Below are positions 47,501 through 59,500 of a stretch of 64,000 nt of DNA, in pieces (the first letter of the stretch is position 1; every line of letters starts with the position of its first letter). The stretch is taken from assembly GCA_039707465.1 (NCBI GenBank), contig CM077645.1, positions 163,546,003 through 163,610,002 of the forward strand. The letters run 5' to 3'. This stretch comes from Rhabdophis nuchalis (Eukaryota; Chordata; Lepidosauria; Squamata; Natricidae). A model generated the notes under the pieces. That model searched no databases and had not been told where the DNA came from. It saw nothing but the letters and a program-made list of their open reading frames with translations. The position numbers and the translations under genes are program-made.

Positions 47501-50500
47501 GTTCTTTTGTGATTAGCCTAAACTTTTGCAAAAGCAGAACAGTCATTTAACAATAAAAACTCCTTTGAATGAAACTCAGCTTTTCATGGCTCATAGACGT
47601 GTCCATGTAGTTTTCTTGACAAATATGGAAGTGATTGGCTGTTGCTTTATTAATCTTATAAATGTAATACAATTATTCTTAAGAGTTGATTTTTTATAAA
47701 TCAAAAGAATCTGATATAAATTAGCTCTTGTGTTATGTGTGAAGTAGTGGTTTAGAACTCATTTGTGGAAGATTTAAACTAATGTTAATTATGTATTATA
47801 TACTTTCCAAACTGAGATGATCTATGGATTGTCTATATTTACAACTTTACTTTGCATATGTATTATTTTGCATATTAAGTATCTTGCTACTGCACTTCCC
47901 CAAAAAAGTATAAGTGCCCCAACAAAAAGCATTTTTAAAGGAACAAATAGGAAACTGCCATTCTTTATTTGTATGTTAAATTCTGAATGGTTATGGTTTG
48001 CTCATAGTTCTATGCACCTTGGTGCGGCCATTGCAAGAAATTGGAGCCAGTGTGGAATGAAGTTGGTAAAGAGATGGGAAGCATTGGGTCTCCAGTAAAG
48101 GTTGGCAAGATGGATGCAACTTCTTATTCTAGTAAGTTTACTGCCAATATACTCCGTATTATATAATTTATAATTTTGGAAACTCATAAAAACTCAATTA
48201 GCTATTGCTCCAAAATATTGGTAATTTAAAACTCAAAATATCAATTGTCCAAATAAGTTCCTCAGTAAAAGAATACTTTTAAAGTTTATAATTCTTTTTC
48301 TGTATTATAGTTGCTTCTTATACTATGTTTGGAGTATATGAATTTGTCAGAGAAAAATCGCATGCTCAAATTTTTCATTTCCCCCCATTTATTTTGCTTC
48401 GTTTGGTAGGCATTGCTTCTGAATTTGGAGTTCGAGGCTATCCAACAATTAAACTGTAAGTTGAATATTGTGTTCTATATATTAACATAAGTGTGCTTTA
48501 TAATGTCTCACTTTGTTTCTAAGAAAAAGCTTTGCAAATTTGTATAAAACTTAAAGCCAATCTTTTCTTTCTGTTTTGTTTGCATTAGCTAAAAGACAAC
48601 TGAAACTTTGAAAAAAGTTATTTCTCTTTATTATTTCCAAAGTATGTTTTTACACACTATTATTATACTAGGGTTATCTCTTACAATTGAATTCCATATG
48701 CAGTGCTTTTATTGGTTATTATTAAATAACCGAAAACATATAGCATTAAAAGTATTCACTGGTTTCATGTCTATTTCATTAGGTTGAAGGGTGACTTGGC
48801 ATACAATTATAGAGGACCAAGAACCAAAGATGATATTGTTGAGTTTGCAAATAGAGTTGCAGGGTAAGTATTTAGGGGCTCAGTCCTATCTAGCATGTAA
48901 AATACAACTTCGTTGTTTTAAATGAAAATGAAAGGTTATTGTTGCATTTAGAATAGTTTAATTAACTTCTTTGGGATATGAAAGATTTAAAAAATAAGAT
49001 GTAAAGAAATAAGAAATAATCTATTGAGTATGACAAACAGTATATCAGTTTAAAGCTTTAAAATATGCTACACTAAATATTAATGTAACATTGATTCCAT
49101 TGCCACTATCTCTGTAACAATGATGTATTTACTATTGTAGTTACACAGACATTTTTAAATGATTATAGCAATTACTGTTTTAACATAGTCAGTTGCAAAC
49201 AAACTTTAGAAACTTTTTCCTTTTTCTTTAAAAATTATTCTACTGTGCAATAGTCTCCTTTGAAATTGCATTACTAACTTCATATGTTTTATGTTACCTT
49301 TGGTAATGATGCAATTGTAAAAGATAGTTACTATGGTAAAACAGGATAGGGTGATGCAATATTTGCTAGATTCTGGACTGCAATGAATTCTGGTAAGATT
49401 TATTTTCAAAGCAAGTCTTTTGGTTTTGTAGCTATAGAATTATCCTGATAGCTTTCACAGAAGTGTACTATAAGTGCTGATGACTGCTGAACCTTGTCCC
49501 TTGATAATGAAAAATGTTTTGCTTTTAAATGTAAAGACAAATAGCAACTTAAGTATATGAAGTTAGCACTGTGTTTCTCTGTCCCCTTCCTATATGTGCA
49601 TGTATTTTAATTGTCATGGGAGTCTTCATCCAGCTTTAAATAATGCATTTTTTAAATTTAAAATGTTATCAGAATTAGGATAATTATGCTCTTCCAAATG
49701 GGATTGTTGAGAATCCTTATCCTCTGAAATATGTAAGAACTCTAGGAATAGCATTTAAGAAGCAGTTAATTGCCTTTTCCTACTGATGTTGATCTTTTAT
49801 TGTTTTCCTCATCTACAGGCCTATTATTCGAAATCTCCCTAGCCAACATATGTTTGAGCATGTTCAAAAAAGACATCGCATATTTTTTCTGTACATTGGT
49901 GGGGAATCTCCATTAAAGGTCTGAAACTTTACTAACCACAAATATTTGTTTTGCTCATTTTAGATACAGTTTATGAGTTTCAATGTCTATCTTCTAATAC
50001 AGTTCTGTTATTGAAGAATTTTGCAAACTGGTAGTCATTTACTTAAAACAGCAACGTCAAAGGGACTATGTCCCATTTAACTGGATAGAAATCACGAAAC
50101 GGGGGTAATATCTGAACAGCTATATTCAGAATTCCAAATTTTTTTCTTTTCACTTCTAAAAAAAGGCCACTATAGAGTTAATAACTTGGAAACATTAAAA
50201 TGGGCTTGCAGATTGTGATATGCAGGGCATGCTATGAAAATGCAAGAAAAAAAGGAAATGCTATGGTTTCCTGAAATATTTATGATAATATTGAAATGGG
50301 AAGTGGAACTATCTTATTGCTGTACTGAGATACAATAAATGTAAATAATACAAGATGAAAGAATTAAGATAGTTCTTGCTTAACATACCAGAAAGGTGGA
50401 CAGAAAAAGGATGTGCCATTTGATTTAGCAAAATAATGGGAAGATATTTAAAAGCTGTATTTATCTGTGATCACCTGCAGTGTAATTTCAAAAAACAATA

Positions 50501-53500
50501 CAGTGACATTTACTAGAATCATTGGAGAGGCAAAAGACCTGCATTAGTTGCTTACCATTAAGCAAACTTGAAATTGTGAATTTGAACTAAAATGGTATCT
50601 TGTTCTGTTACCAGAAGAAGCTTATGAAGACCAAGAAACGCATTAAAACTACCCATTTGTATTTCCACAGGAAAGATACATAGAAGTTGCTTCCGAACTA
50701 ATTGTTTATACATACTTTTTTTCTGCCTCAGAAGAGATACTTCCCGAGGTAAAATAATAACAGTTGTGATGATCTACCTGTTTGAAAACTTAACATGTTG
50801 AGAAATAACTCTTTATCCATTGACAATATACTGCTTACTGTTGACAGTAGTTTTAATGAACACCAAGTAGAGTAAGCAGTTAAACCAGAGGTGGTATTCA
50901 GCAGGTTTTGACCAGTTCAGGTGAAATTTTGAGTAGTTCGGAGAACCGGTAAATATGACCTCTGACTGGCCCCACTCCATCTATTCTCTGCCTCCCGGGC
51001 CTTAGCTGATTGGAATGAAATGAGGATTTTGCAGTAACCTTCCCCTGGAGTGGGGAGGGAATGGAGATTTTACAGTATCCTTCCCCTGCCAAGCCACACC
51101 CAAAGAACCAGTAGTAAAACATTTTTTGAATTCCCCATCTGAGTTAAACCTCTGGGTATTAATTCAAAGAATTATTTATTGTCTAACTGTGTTTCATGGT
51201 AGAACCTAAACTTTCTTCATTGGCTGTTGAGAAAACACATTATGTTAAACTCTAATTTATTTTTACATTGATTTGTTCTAAAAGCTGTAGTGACATTGGT
51301 TATGCAGCACTTGGCCACAGTGATTCGTTTATACATTGCTCTTAGTCAAATCACATTCAGGTTTAGTGCAATCTGTGAATCCAAGTTAGATAAATGAAAA
51401 TATTACAGTTAGAGAGTTTAATTGCACATTTAAAACTTAGGTCTCTCTTTTTCTTAGAACAGTAAAGAATGGGGAGTGCAAATCAGTCTTTGCACATAGG
51501 TTTATTATGAAAGTATTGGGAATGATATCCTTGTTGATAGCAGGCAACCCAATATTAATTTATGTTTATGTCTGAATGTAAGTGAATAATCCAATTAACG
51601 TTGCCTGCAAAATCTGTTTAGTTTTAAAACAGTAGCATTTTATTGAATAGATGGACACTTCACAGAACAATAAAATACAGAAAAACAGAGCTGAGGGGGG
51701 GGAAAAAGGACCACTACTCAAACTTTAAAATACCAGATTAAACAAAGGTGTCAATTTCTTTTTTAGAAAGTTGAAAAAGTGGCAGATTAATCTTATTCCT
51801 TGAAGGAGAGCTTTCCTAGGTTTGGAAGCAATGCAGGCAAATGACCTTTCGTCTGAATTAGAGAAATAGCTCTCTGTGAAAAATGAATATCCTCAAAGGA
51901 CCTTCCTGCAGATCTTACTAACTATGCAAGCTCACGAGACACATCGTTTCTGAGCCAGGCTTTCAGCAGTTCATTATTTTAAAGGTGAAGAACAACTTAT
52001 ATTGAGCCTGGAAAACAATTCATCTTTATTGCCACCTCCCCAAAGAAATATTTTATAATCTAACTTAAGTATTTCTGAATGCTTTCTGATTTTTATGTTT
52101 TTTCCTCCTGCAGTCAGAAAACTAGGAGGAAAAAAAACCCTTATGTTTTAAGTTGTTAATTTGTGTGAAAGCAAGCACTTTACCTTTAATCATGACCTTA
52201 GTAAGGACAGGCCAGTACACTTTTATTAGTACAAGTTAAATTATAGCCCTTTCACATATACTTGATATTACAGATTATATGAAGATATGGTACATCTTCA
52301 TTAAATGCATTTTCTCTATTTATATTTTGATGTGGCAAATTAAAAGGGACAATCTGTCAGACATATGATTAATAGAAGCAGCAAAGAACACTTAAAGTTT
52401 TGTTTGTAAGCACAACGGAATTGTTTCTGTTAAAAAGTATTTATAGTGACTGTAGTATGCCCTGGGGCTTTATTATATGAGGAGAAGTTATGAAACCTGA
52501 TTCAGACTCAAGGGATCATCTCAGCTCTTTGTTTCTCGAGAGAACATTCTGCCTTGGGTCCTGGTAGTTTTTGTTATCTTCAGAGCTTGAAAATGAAAAA
52601 TTGGAAGAAGAAAAAAATTAAGATGCACATTTCCAAATTCTATGAAAGATCCAAATGTACCTTTTTTATTTCTTTTTATTAAGAGCAACTTATTAAACAT
52701 ATATACACTAATTGACGTTTAAACATCTTTTTAAATAGTTATATAATGCCTAAACTAGTTTCTTTAGTTAATTTAGTACTGTAAAAACTTAAGCAAAATA
52801 TTTATGAATTGAATTGTCATTTTAAAAGGCACATCTGGGTCTTCCTTCATGGTACATCTGTGAATTTTTTTTTTTAAATTTCCTTTTTCCCGTGTTATAA
52901 AAAAGCCTAGTTTTTTCATGATCCAAGAGAGAAAGAAAGAAGAGACACAGATGATAACATAATTTTTATCATTAATTGCTTGATTTTTTTTAAAACAATA
53001 GTGATATTATGTATATAATATCCATAATTTAACTACAAATACTTTAAGAAGATAAATTGTAAGGGAACAAATAAAACAGCTGTCAGGCTAATGTTTTAAA
53101 ATCTATTAAAACTATGAATTAAAAAGTAAAGTGTTTTGCCAGGCATCAGACTCTGGGATGGGAATCGAAAGTTTGAGACTTTCGCAGAGGGCAAAATTAT
53201 GAAGCTACGTGAAGATTTCTCCCCCTTCTCTTTCAACAAGCAAGAGAGAAAATCAAGTAGGCTAGCTCAGAATGAATTCTAATCTTCTAGACTTTTCATA
53301 ATACGATAGAGAAACAAAAATATGTCATTAACTCCTCAAAATAACAATGGCTCTTCCACACTGCCACCACATAAAGTCAACTCAGGTTTTTAAAAAAAAA
53401 AACTTTATCTGACAAGGTACACTTCAGAGAGACTACTTCTATTTCAGTTTCTTTATTCCAGTATTAAAAAACAATCAATATGGTCTATAGAAAAATTAAT

Positions 53501-56500
53501 GTGTAAAGACAAATTGTTATTAAACTGTTCTGATTTTTTTCCTCATTATTTCAGCATATAACACTCCCTGAGATGCCCGCTGTTCTAGTCTTAAAAGATG
53601 GAACTTATTTTGTATATGATGGTAAGTTCAGTCATTAGCTCTTATCACAGATAGACTATACATTTATGGACCTTTTGTATCCACAGTTTTTTTTTCTTTT
53701 TTGAAAAAAGCATGTTTATTTTGCAATATAATACTCTTGTTTCATATTTACGAAGATTCAAAAGTAATGCAGTGTCAGATTAGATAATTTTCAGATTATC
53801 TGGGAATTGCTAATACAAGTATCTGTAGATTGTAGCAGGATGCTGAGCTAAGTAAGTGCTGAATAGACAAAAGGAAATATGCTATACAGAGAAACAAAAT
53901 AAAACCATGAATTGCTGCAGTAGAAGAATGGATCTGCTTTGGTGCATTTTGGCCAGTTGTTCCTTTAAACAAGTTCACTTAATGACCATGATATTTGCTT
54001 AATGATTGCCAGATTTCTTAAGGATCACAACAAATATGTCCTCTATATTAGTATATTTCAGCCATTGATTACAGTCCTTTGTGGGGGTGGGAGGAAGAGT
54101 AGGATATTTTACTCTGAATGTGACCAATTGTGTCTCTTCTTTATGGGAATGTGTAGTCTGGCATGAGGGGTCTGCCTTTCCTCATAAGGACTGACAGTTT
54201 GGAATGAGGGGCTGACATGCAGGCTACATTGAAAATATTTCTTTATATTCTTGACTCCTAAATGATTAGTGGCAGTTTGAAATATTGCAAATTTTGACAG
54301 CACTGGCAATCCTCTCATTTCCTGGGAAGCATTGGTGGGGCACAAAGCTTTGAATTGCTGTTTATTGTCTTTATGTGCTAATATATACTGTTGAACTTAG
54401 GAGGTAACTCTTGATTATGTACATCTTTTCATTTTCTCTCCCTTTCTCCCTATAAAGAGTATGTAGATGGTGATTTGTCAGCCTGGGTAAATAGGGAAAG
54501 ATTTCAAGGGTACCTTAATATAGATGGATTTACACTCTATGAGCTTGGAGACACAGGTAAGATGACTATTCCATCTTATTTTATAGAACTTTAAGATGTC
54601 AACTTCAATTTAAAATAACTATTTATTTATCTCTGCATGCTGTACCAGAAAGAACTATGTAAATAAATGTGTTTTAAGTATGAATTTTATTTTGGATTGT
54701 GATGCTGAGTACCTACAATTTTTCTTAGTATCCAGAATAACTTCAGTGGTCTCCAGATTCCTTTCCCATAGAGTATGAACCATTTTGAGTTTGAAGCAGG
54801 GATTTCAAGTGTTCTGGCCATGGGGGAAAAAGCACTAGTGTTTGAATGCATTATCCTGAGCAAGCACCATGCTACTGTTTTGAATATTCTGTAATATTCC
54901 AAATTGTACGTTGACCAATGTGACTTAATGTTGTCTTACTTATACTATTTCCTGTGCTGATCATTAAAAGCATCTGGGTTTAATCAGAGTAGAGTGATCA
55001 GAAGAGTGTGGATTTTAAAACAGTAGGCATTTAAATAGTGATTGGCATATTGCGGGAGCAATTCTAAATTTGACTGTTGATATGGTGAAGAGAAAAGACC
55101 AATGTTGCTGTGAAGATCTGTGATTGGATTGTGATTCATTGCTGCTAGAAGATCTGGTTGTCTTCTGCTTCAGGGCATACTCAGGAGAGGGCACTTTTAA
55201 AGTGATGTAAAAGTGCAGGTGATTAGAGAAAAAGAAAATAAAGGAAAAGAAGTTCCCCATTGATTCTGTTTATATAATTAAACTCGTTGTTTTTTATTTG
55301 AGGAATTACAATTAAATAATGTAAGAAATATTTTTCTATGTGGGCTTACAGGTAGTACTTGGCAATGGTAATTGGAGCTAGAAACCATGCCACTAAGCAA
55401 TGTAGTCATAAGGCACAATATCATGCAACTGTTGATTTTAAACAACAGTTCCAATAGTCCCAATTTCCATCATTACACTAAACTGACACAATTACAGCAT
55501 CCCATAGTTATGTGATTGCCATTTGCAACCTCTTGCCAACTTCCCATTGACTTTGCTTGTTGGAAGCTGTCAGTGAAGGTTGCAAATGGTGATTATGTGA
55601 CCACAGGACACTGTAACATCATAATTGTAAAGTGCTTGTTGAGCAGCCAAATCACAATCACGTGACTACAAGGCCATAATGACAGTCACAACTATGAGGA
55701 CCCATCATAAGTACCCCTCATTCAGCAACATAATAACTTCCAATGAACACTAAATGGGTGGATGTTAAAGAAGCACTACCTGTATTTAATATTTTCCATT
55801 TCAACTTGTCTGATCTAAAAGAGGCTTCTTTGGAGGCCTTTTTCTGTACTGTTCCCAGGTATGGAATGTAGTCATTCGGGGGTTGTATTGGCCCCCTGTC
55901 CCCAGTTCTCTTAAGTATTTAGAAAAACTATGATCAGTTTGGATTTATTTAATGTTAATTTTAATCTGTAATTTTAAACTTTTACGTAAAAGCGTTTGCT
56001 TTTACATTTTATTGACTGCTGATGTAGAACATAATGATAGAACATAAATCAAAACAAATATGCATTATACATCTTACTTTATTTTAGGAAAGCTTGTGGC
56101 TGTTGCAGTTATTGATGATAAAAACGCTTCTGCAGACCATGCAAGGTAGGTCCAGGGTTTTTGTCTTAAAATATGAGTTATTATTTTAAAACTGATGTTG
56201 AACTTTAAAGAAAAATAGTTGACTTTATGTAGCAATAGCAATAGCACTTGGACTTATATGCTCTTCCATAGTGTTTTATAACACTCTAAGCTGTTTACAA
56301 ATAGCAGTGTATTGCCCCCAACAATCTGGGTCCGCATGTTACTGACCTTGGAAAGGTGAGTCAACCTTGAGCCCACCAGGATCGACCTCTAGGCAGTGGC
56401 AGAGTTAGCCTATTATAATGCATTCTAACCATTGTGCCACCAAGGTTCCTGGTATATAATAGTCATAATTTAACCATCATAATAAGAATACTTTAAAATA

Positions 56501-59500
56501 TAAATAACAACGTAAGTAGTTCTCGAATTAAAACCATTTGTTCACCAACCATTTGGAATTATGGCAGTGTTAAACGAAGGAACATTATGGCTGACGTTAT
56601 GGCTGTTACAGCAGCCCTGTTTTTGCATGATCAAAATTCAGGCACTTGCCACTTCCGGTTCCGGCTCCAGCGACGACGGGCGAGCCTAGGGCTCGCTCGC
56701 CGCTTTGTTTCTTTTCCTGCCCCCCCACGGGGGGGAGACGCCCCGTTTTTGGGGGTCTCTCGTAAAGCCGGCTTGCCTGGGTCGTCCTCCCCCAGCGGCA
56801 GCTGGGAAGCGACCCTTGTCTTCGGCTTAGGTGGAGGAGGACATGCTTCGGGGGGTTTCCCCTTCGCCAATGGCGGGCGGCATCGTTCTGAAAATATGAA
56901 GAGAGCTGGCCGTCTGAGTCGGAAGGCTTCCCGGGGCTTCGGCTGCGAGGGTGAAAGTGAGTGGTTTTAAACATTTTTTTTCCTGCTGTCAGCCTGGGCT
57001 GAAAGAACTTGGAGGGGGGTGTCTGCTTGTTAAACCCCCCCTCGGACTAAAGCGGCACTTAAGAATGGCTCCTCGCTGCAAGGAAGCGGATATCTTTAAT
57101 CTGGACTGTTTGAAACAAGGGAAAGTGGTCTGCGGTTTGTCTTTGAAACAAAGTATCTAGGTCTGGCTGATTTGAAACATTTTTTTTACCACTCTCTCCT
57201 TCTGGCTCTGAGTCTGGGCGGTGGAAAATGGCTTCTCTTTGTCCCTGAATGACTATTTTACTTATGGAAAATTTCCAGCGTCTCTTTGTGATTTGGACTC
57301 CCTCTGGTTACTAAAGAAGAATTTTTTTTTTGGATTTGTGATTTCTTTTTTGGAGTGCCTTCGTTATTATACTTATTGACTTGGAAAATTGTTTCTCTCT
57401 TGGTTCCTGAACTTTACAAGTCTGAACTGAACTTTTGGCTCCTGACTTGCCTCAACAGCCCCACCCAAAAAACGCCATTTTAGTGGCACTGATTTTAACA
57501 GCTAATCATGGCACAAGAATCAGCACTGGCAAGCTTAGAACTAAGGATGGCCTCTCTTGAATCTGTTATACAAACTTTGGTACAAGAAATCAAGGCCCAG
57601 AGGGCAGAAAATATCAACTTTAAAAAGGAATTATTGGACACATGGAAATAAATGCTGGAGAACATACAGAAGAATGAAGAACTGGAAGGGGGGCTGGCGG
57701 GGGCTAAGGGAGAAATTAAAAATGTTACTAATGAGGTTGTGGAAATAAATGGGCATGTGTCTAGGATTGATATGGAAAGGATGACATATTTTTTGAGATT
57801 TCAGAATGTTTCTGAGGAAACTGGTGAATGTCTCCCTGAACTCATGAGCACAATTATAGCAGACTATTTACATAAACCTAAGGATGAGATCAGGGGGGAC
57901 ATTGACCTAGCCTACAGAATAAACTCTGCATATGCCAGGATAAATGAAGTACCCAGAGAGATACATGTTAAATTTGTTAGAAGGTGAACCAGAGAGGAAA
58001 TCTTGAAAGTGCAAAGAGGAGGTCCGTTAATTTACCAACAAAAGGAGGTTGCCATCCTAAAGCAGATCCCAAGAAAGATTAGAGAAGCAAGAAGGAAATT
58101 TTCCTTCTTGTCCAAAAAATTGTTTGACCACGGGATCTGGTTTAGGTGGGTGATGCCCGAAGGGATGCTGGTGTTCTGGGAAGGAGGAAGAGTGAGGATT
58201 AAAACAGTTGCTGAGGCGGAAGCCTTTCTTAAAAAACATTCCTCTGTCCTGGGGGAAGATCCAGGGGGGGCGGGGGGGGCCACAGCCCCGCCCGCTGGGG
58301 GCCTGGAAGGAGAGATAGAAGATACAATTGCCAAGAGACTTAGATCTAAAAAATAACTTTGCCTTGATTTTTTTGAATAATATTGTATAATATATAACAT
58401 GTGCATCTGGATTTTTGTAAATGACTGACAGCATAGAACTGAGAACTTAGAAATATGTACTTGCTTTCACTTTGTAGTGTATGGAAAATGTTTTTTATTA
58501 ATGATTTATTTTGATGTCCCGGTAGGGCCGACGACTTTGACGTGAATGCTCTCAAAATTTCTTTGTATCTCTTACCCTATCCCAGGGGTCTGCAAAGTCG
58601 GCTCTTTTAAGACTGGTGGACTTCAACTCCCAGAATTCCCCAGCCACCATAGCTGGCTGGGGAACTCTGGGAGTTGAAGTCCACCAGTCTTAAAAGAGCC
58701 GACTTTGCAGACCCCTGCCCTATCCTATTGAAAAACTGTAAAACCAAAAATTCAGGCACTTGGCAGCTTGCCCAAAGTTAATACCATAAGGGTGCTGCAA
58801 TTCCGCCCACCCATCTATACCCTGTATCTCTGCCCTTTGCAAAGAAAAGGTCTAACAGAAGTAAGCCAAACATGTTTCTCACTTTGCCACCCTGTGCTTC
58901 TTTGCTTCTCTTCCCAACCCTGATTTGCCTGTTGGGTTTTCCCAGGATAAAAAGAGCCCACCCACAATCCTTTTGTTATTTTATGCCTAAAAAGATAATG
59001 ATATGACTTGAATTGAAGTCCTAAGAAGGGAGGTGGAAGGAAGTAGAAATATTTAGTGCTTAGAAGTCTGGGGGAGGGGATAATGACAGCACAAATATTC
59101 AAAGAAATGCCATCCAAAAGAAAGATCCGGTAATGTTTCCTATCATTGCAGCGTGCAGTTCAAAGAATAATAGTTTTACATTTGTAGGAAAGCAGCTTTT
59201 CATTAAATATTAGGAAAAAAGGCTTTCTAACCACAAGAGAATTTGAGTTCAAATGTAGACCGATATCCAAAGACAGTGGCTTCCAGGATTTTATCGGGTT
59301 ACTTTAATTCAAATTCCTGCATTGAGAAAGATTGGATTCAAACAACTCCTGAGCAGATTTTACATAAATTAGAAAAATGAGGTGACAGTTGGTTCAAAGT
59401 CCTATCTGAAATTCTATGTTGGAATAGTCAAAGCAATCTGTGTTTCAATACAGTATAGCCTCAAGAAAGCTATACTGTCCCTTTGTTTTTTATACCAAAG

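Larger units (their letters stand above)
56649..58746 (+). mobile_element. L1-derived ORF1-only (half-L1-like) insertion in TMX3 intron 11
   Basis: A GC-rich leader (56649-57507), an L1-type ORF1 (57508-58356) and a 3' region without any ORF2 are bracketed by the exact 16-bp duplication AAAATTCAGGCACTTG (56633-56648 and 58747-58762). A target duplication enclosing leader, ORF1 and 3' end as one unit indicates a single L1-style retrotransposition of an element lacking ORF2, as in HAL1 (half-L1) elements of mammals. A later deletion of ORF2 inside a full L1 is the alternative. A hAT MITE was later inserted into its 3' part. Confidence 0.75.
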
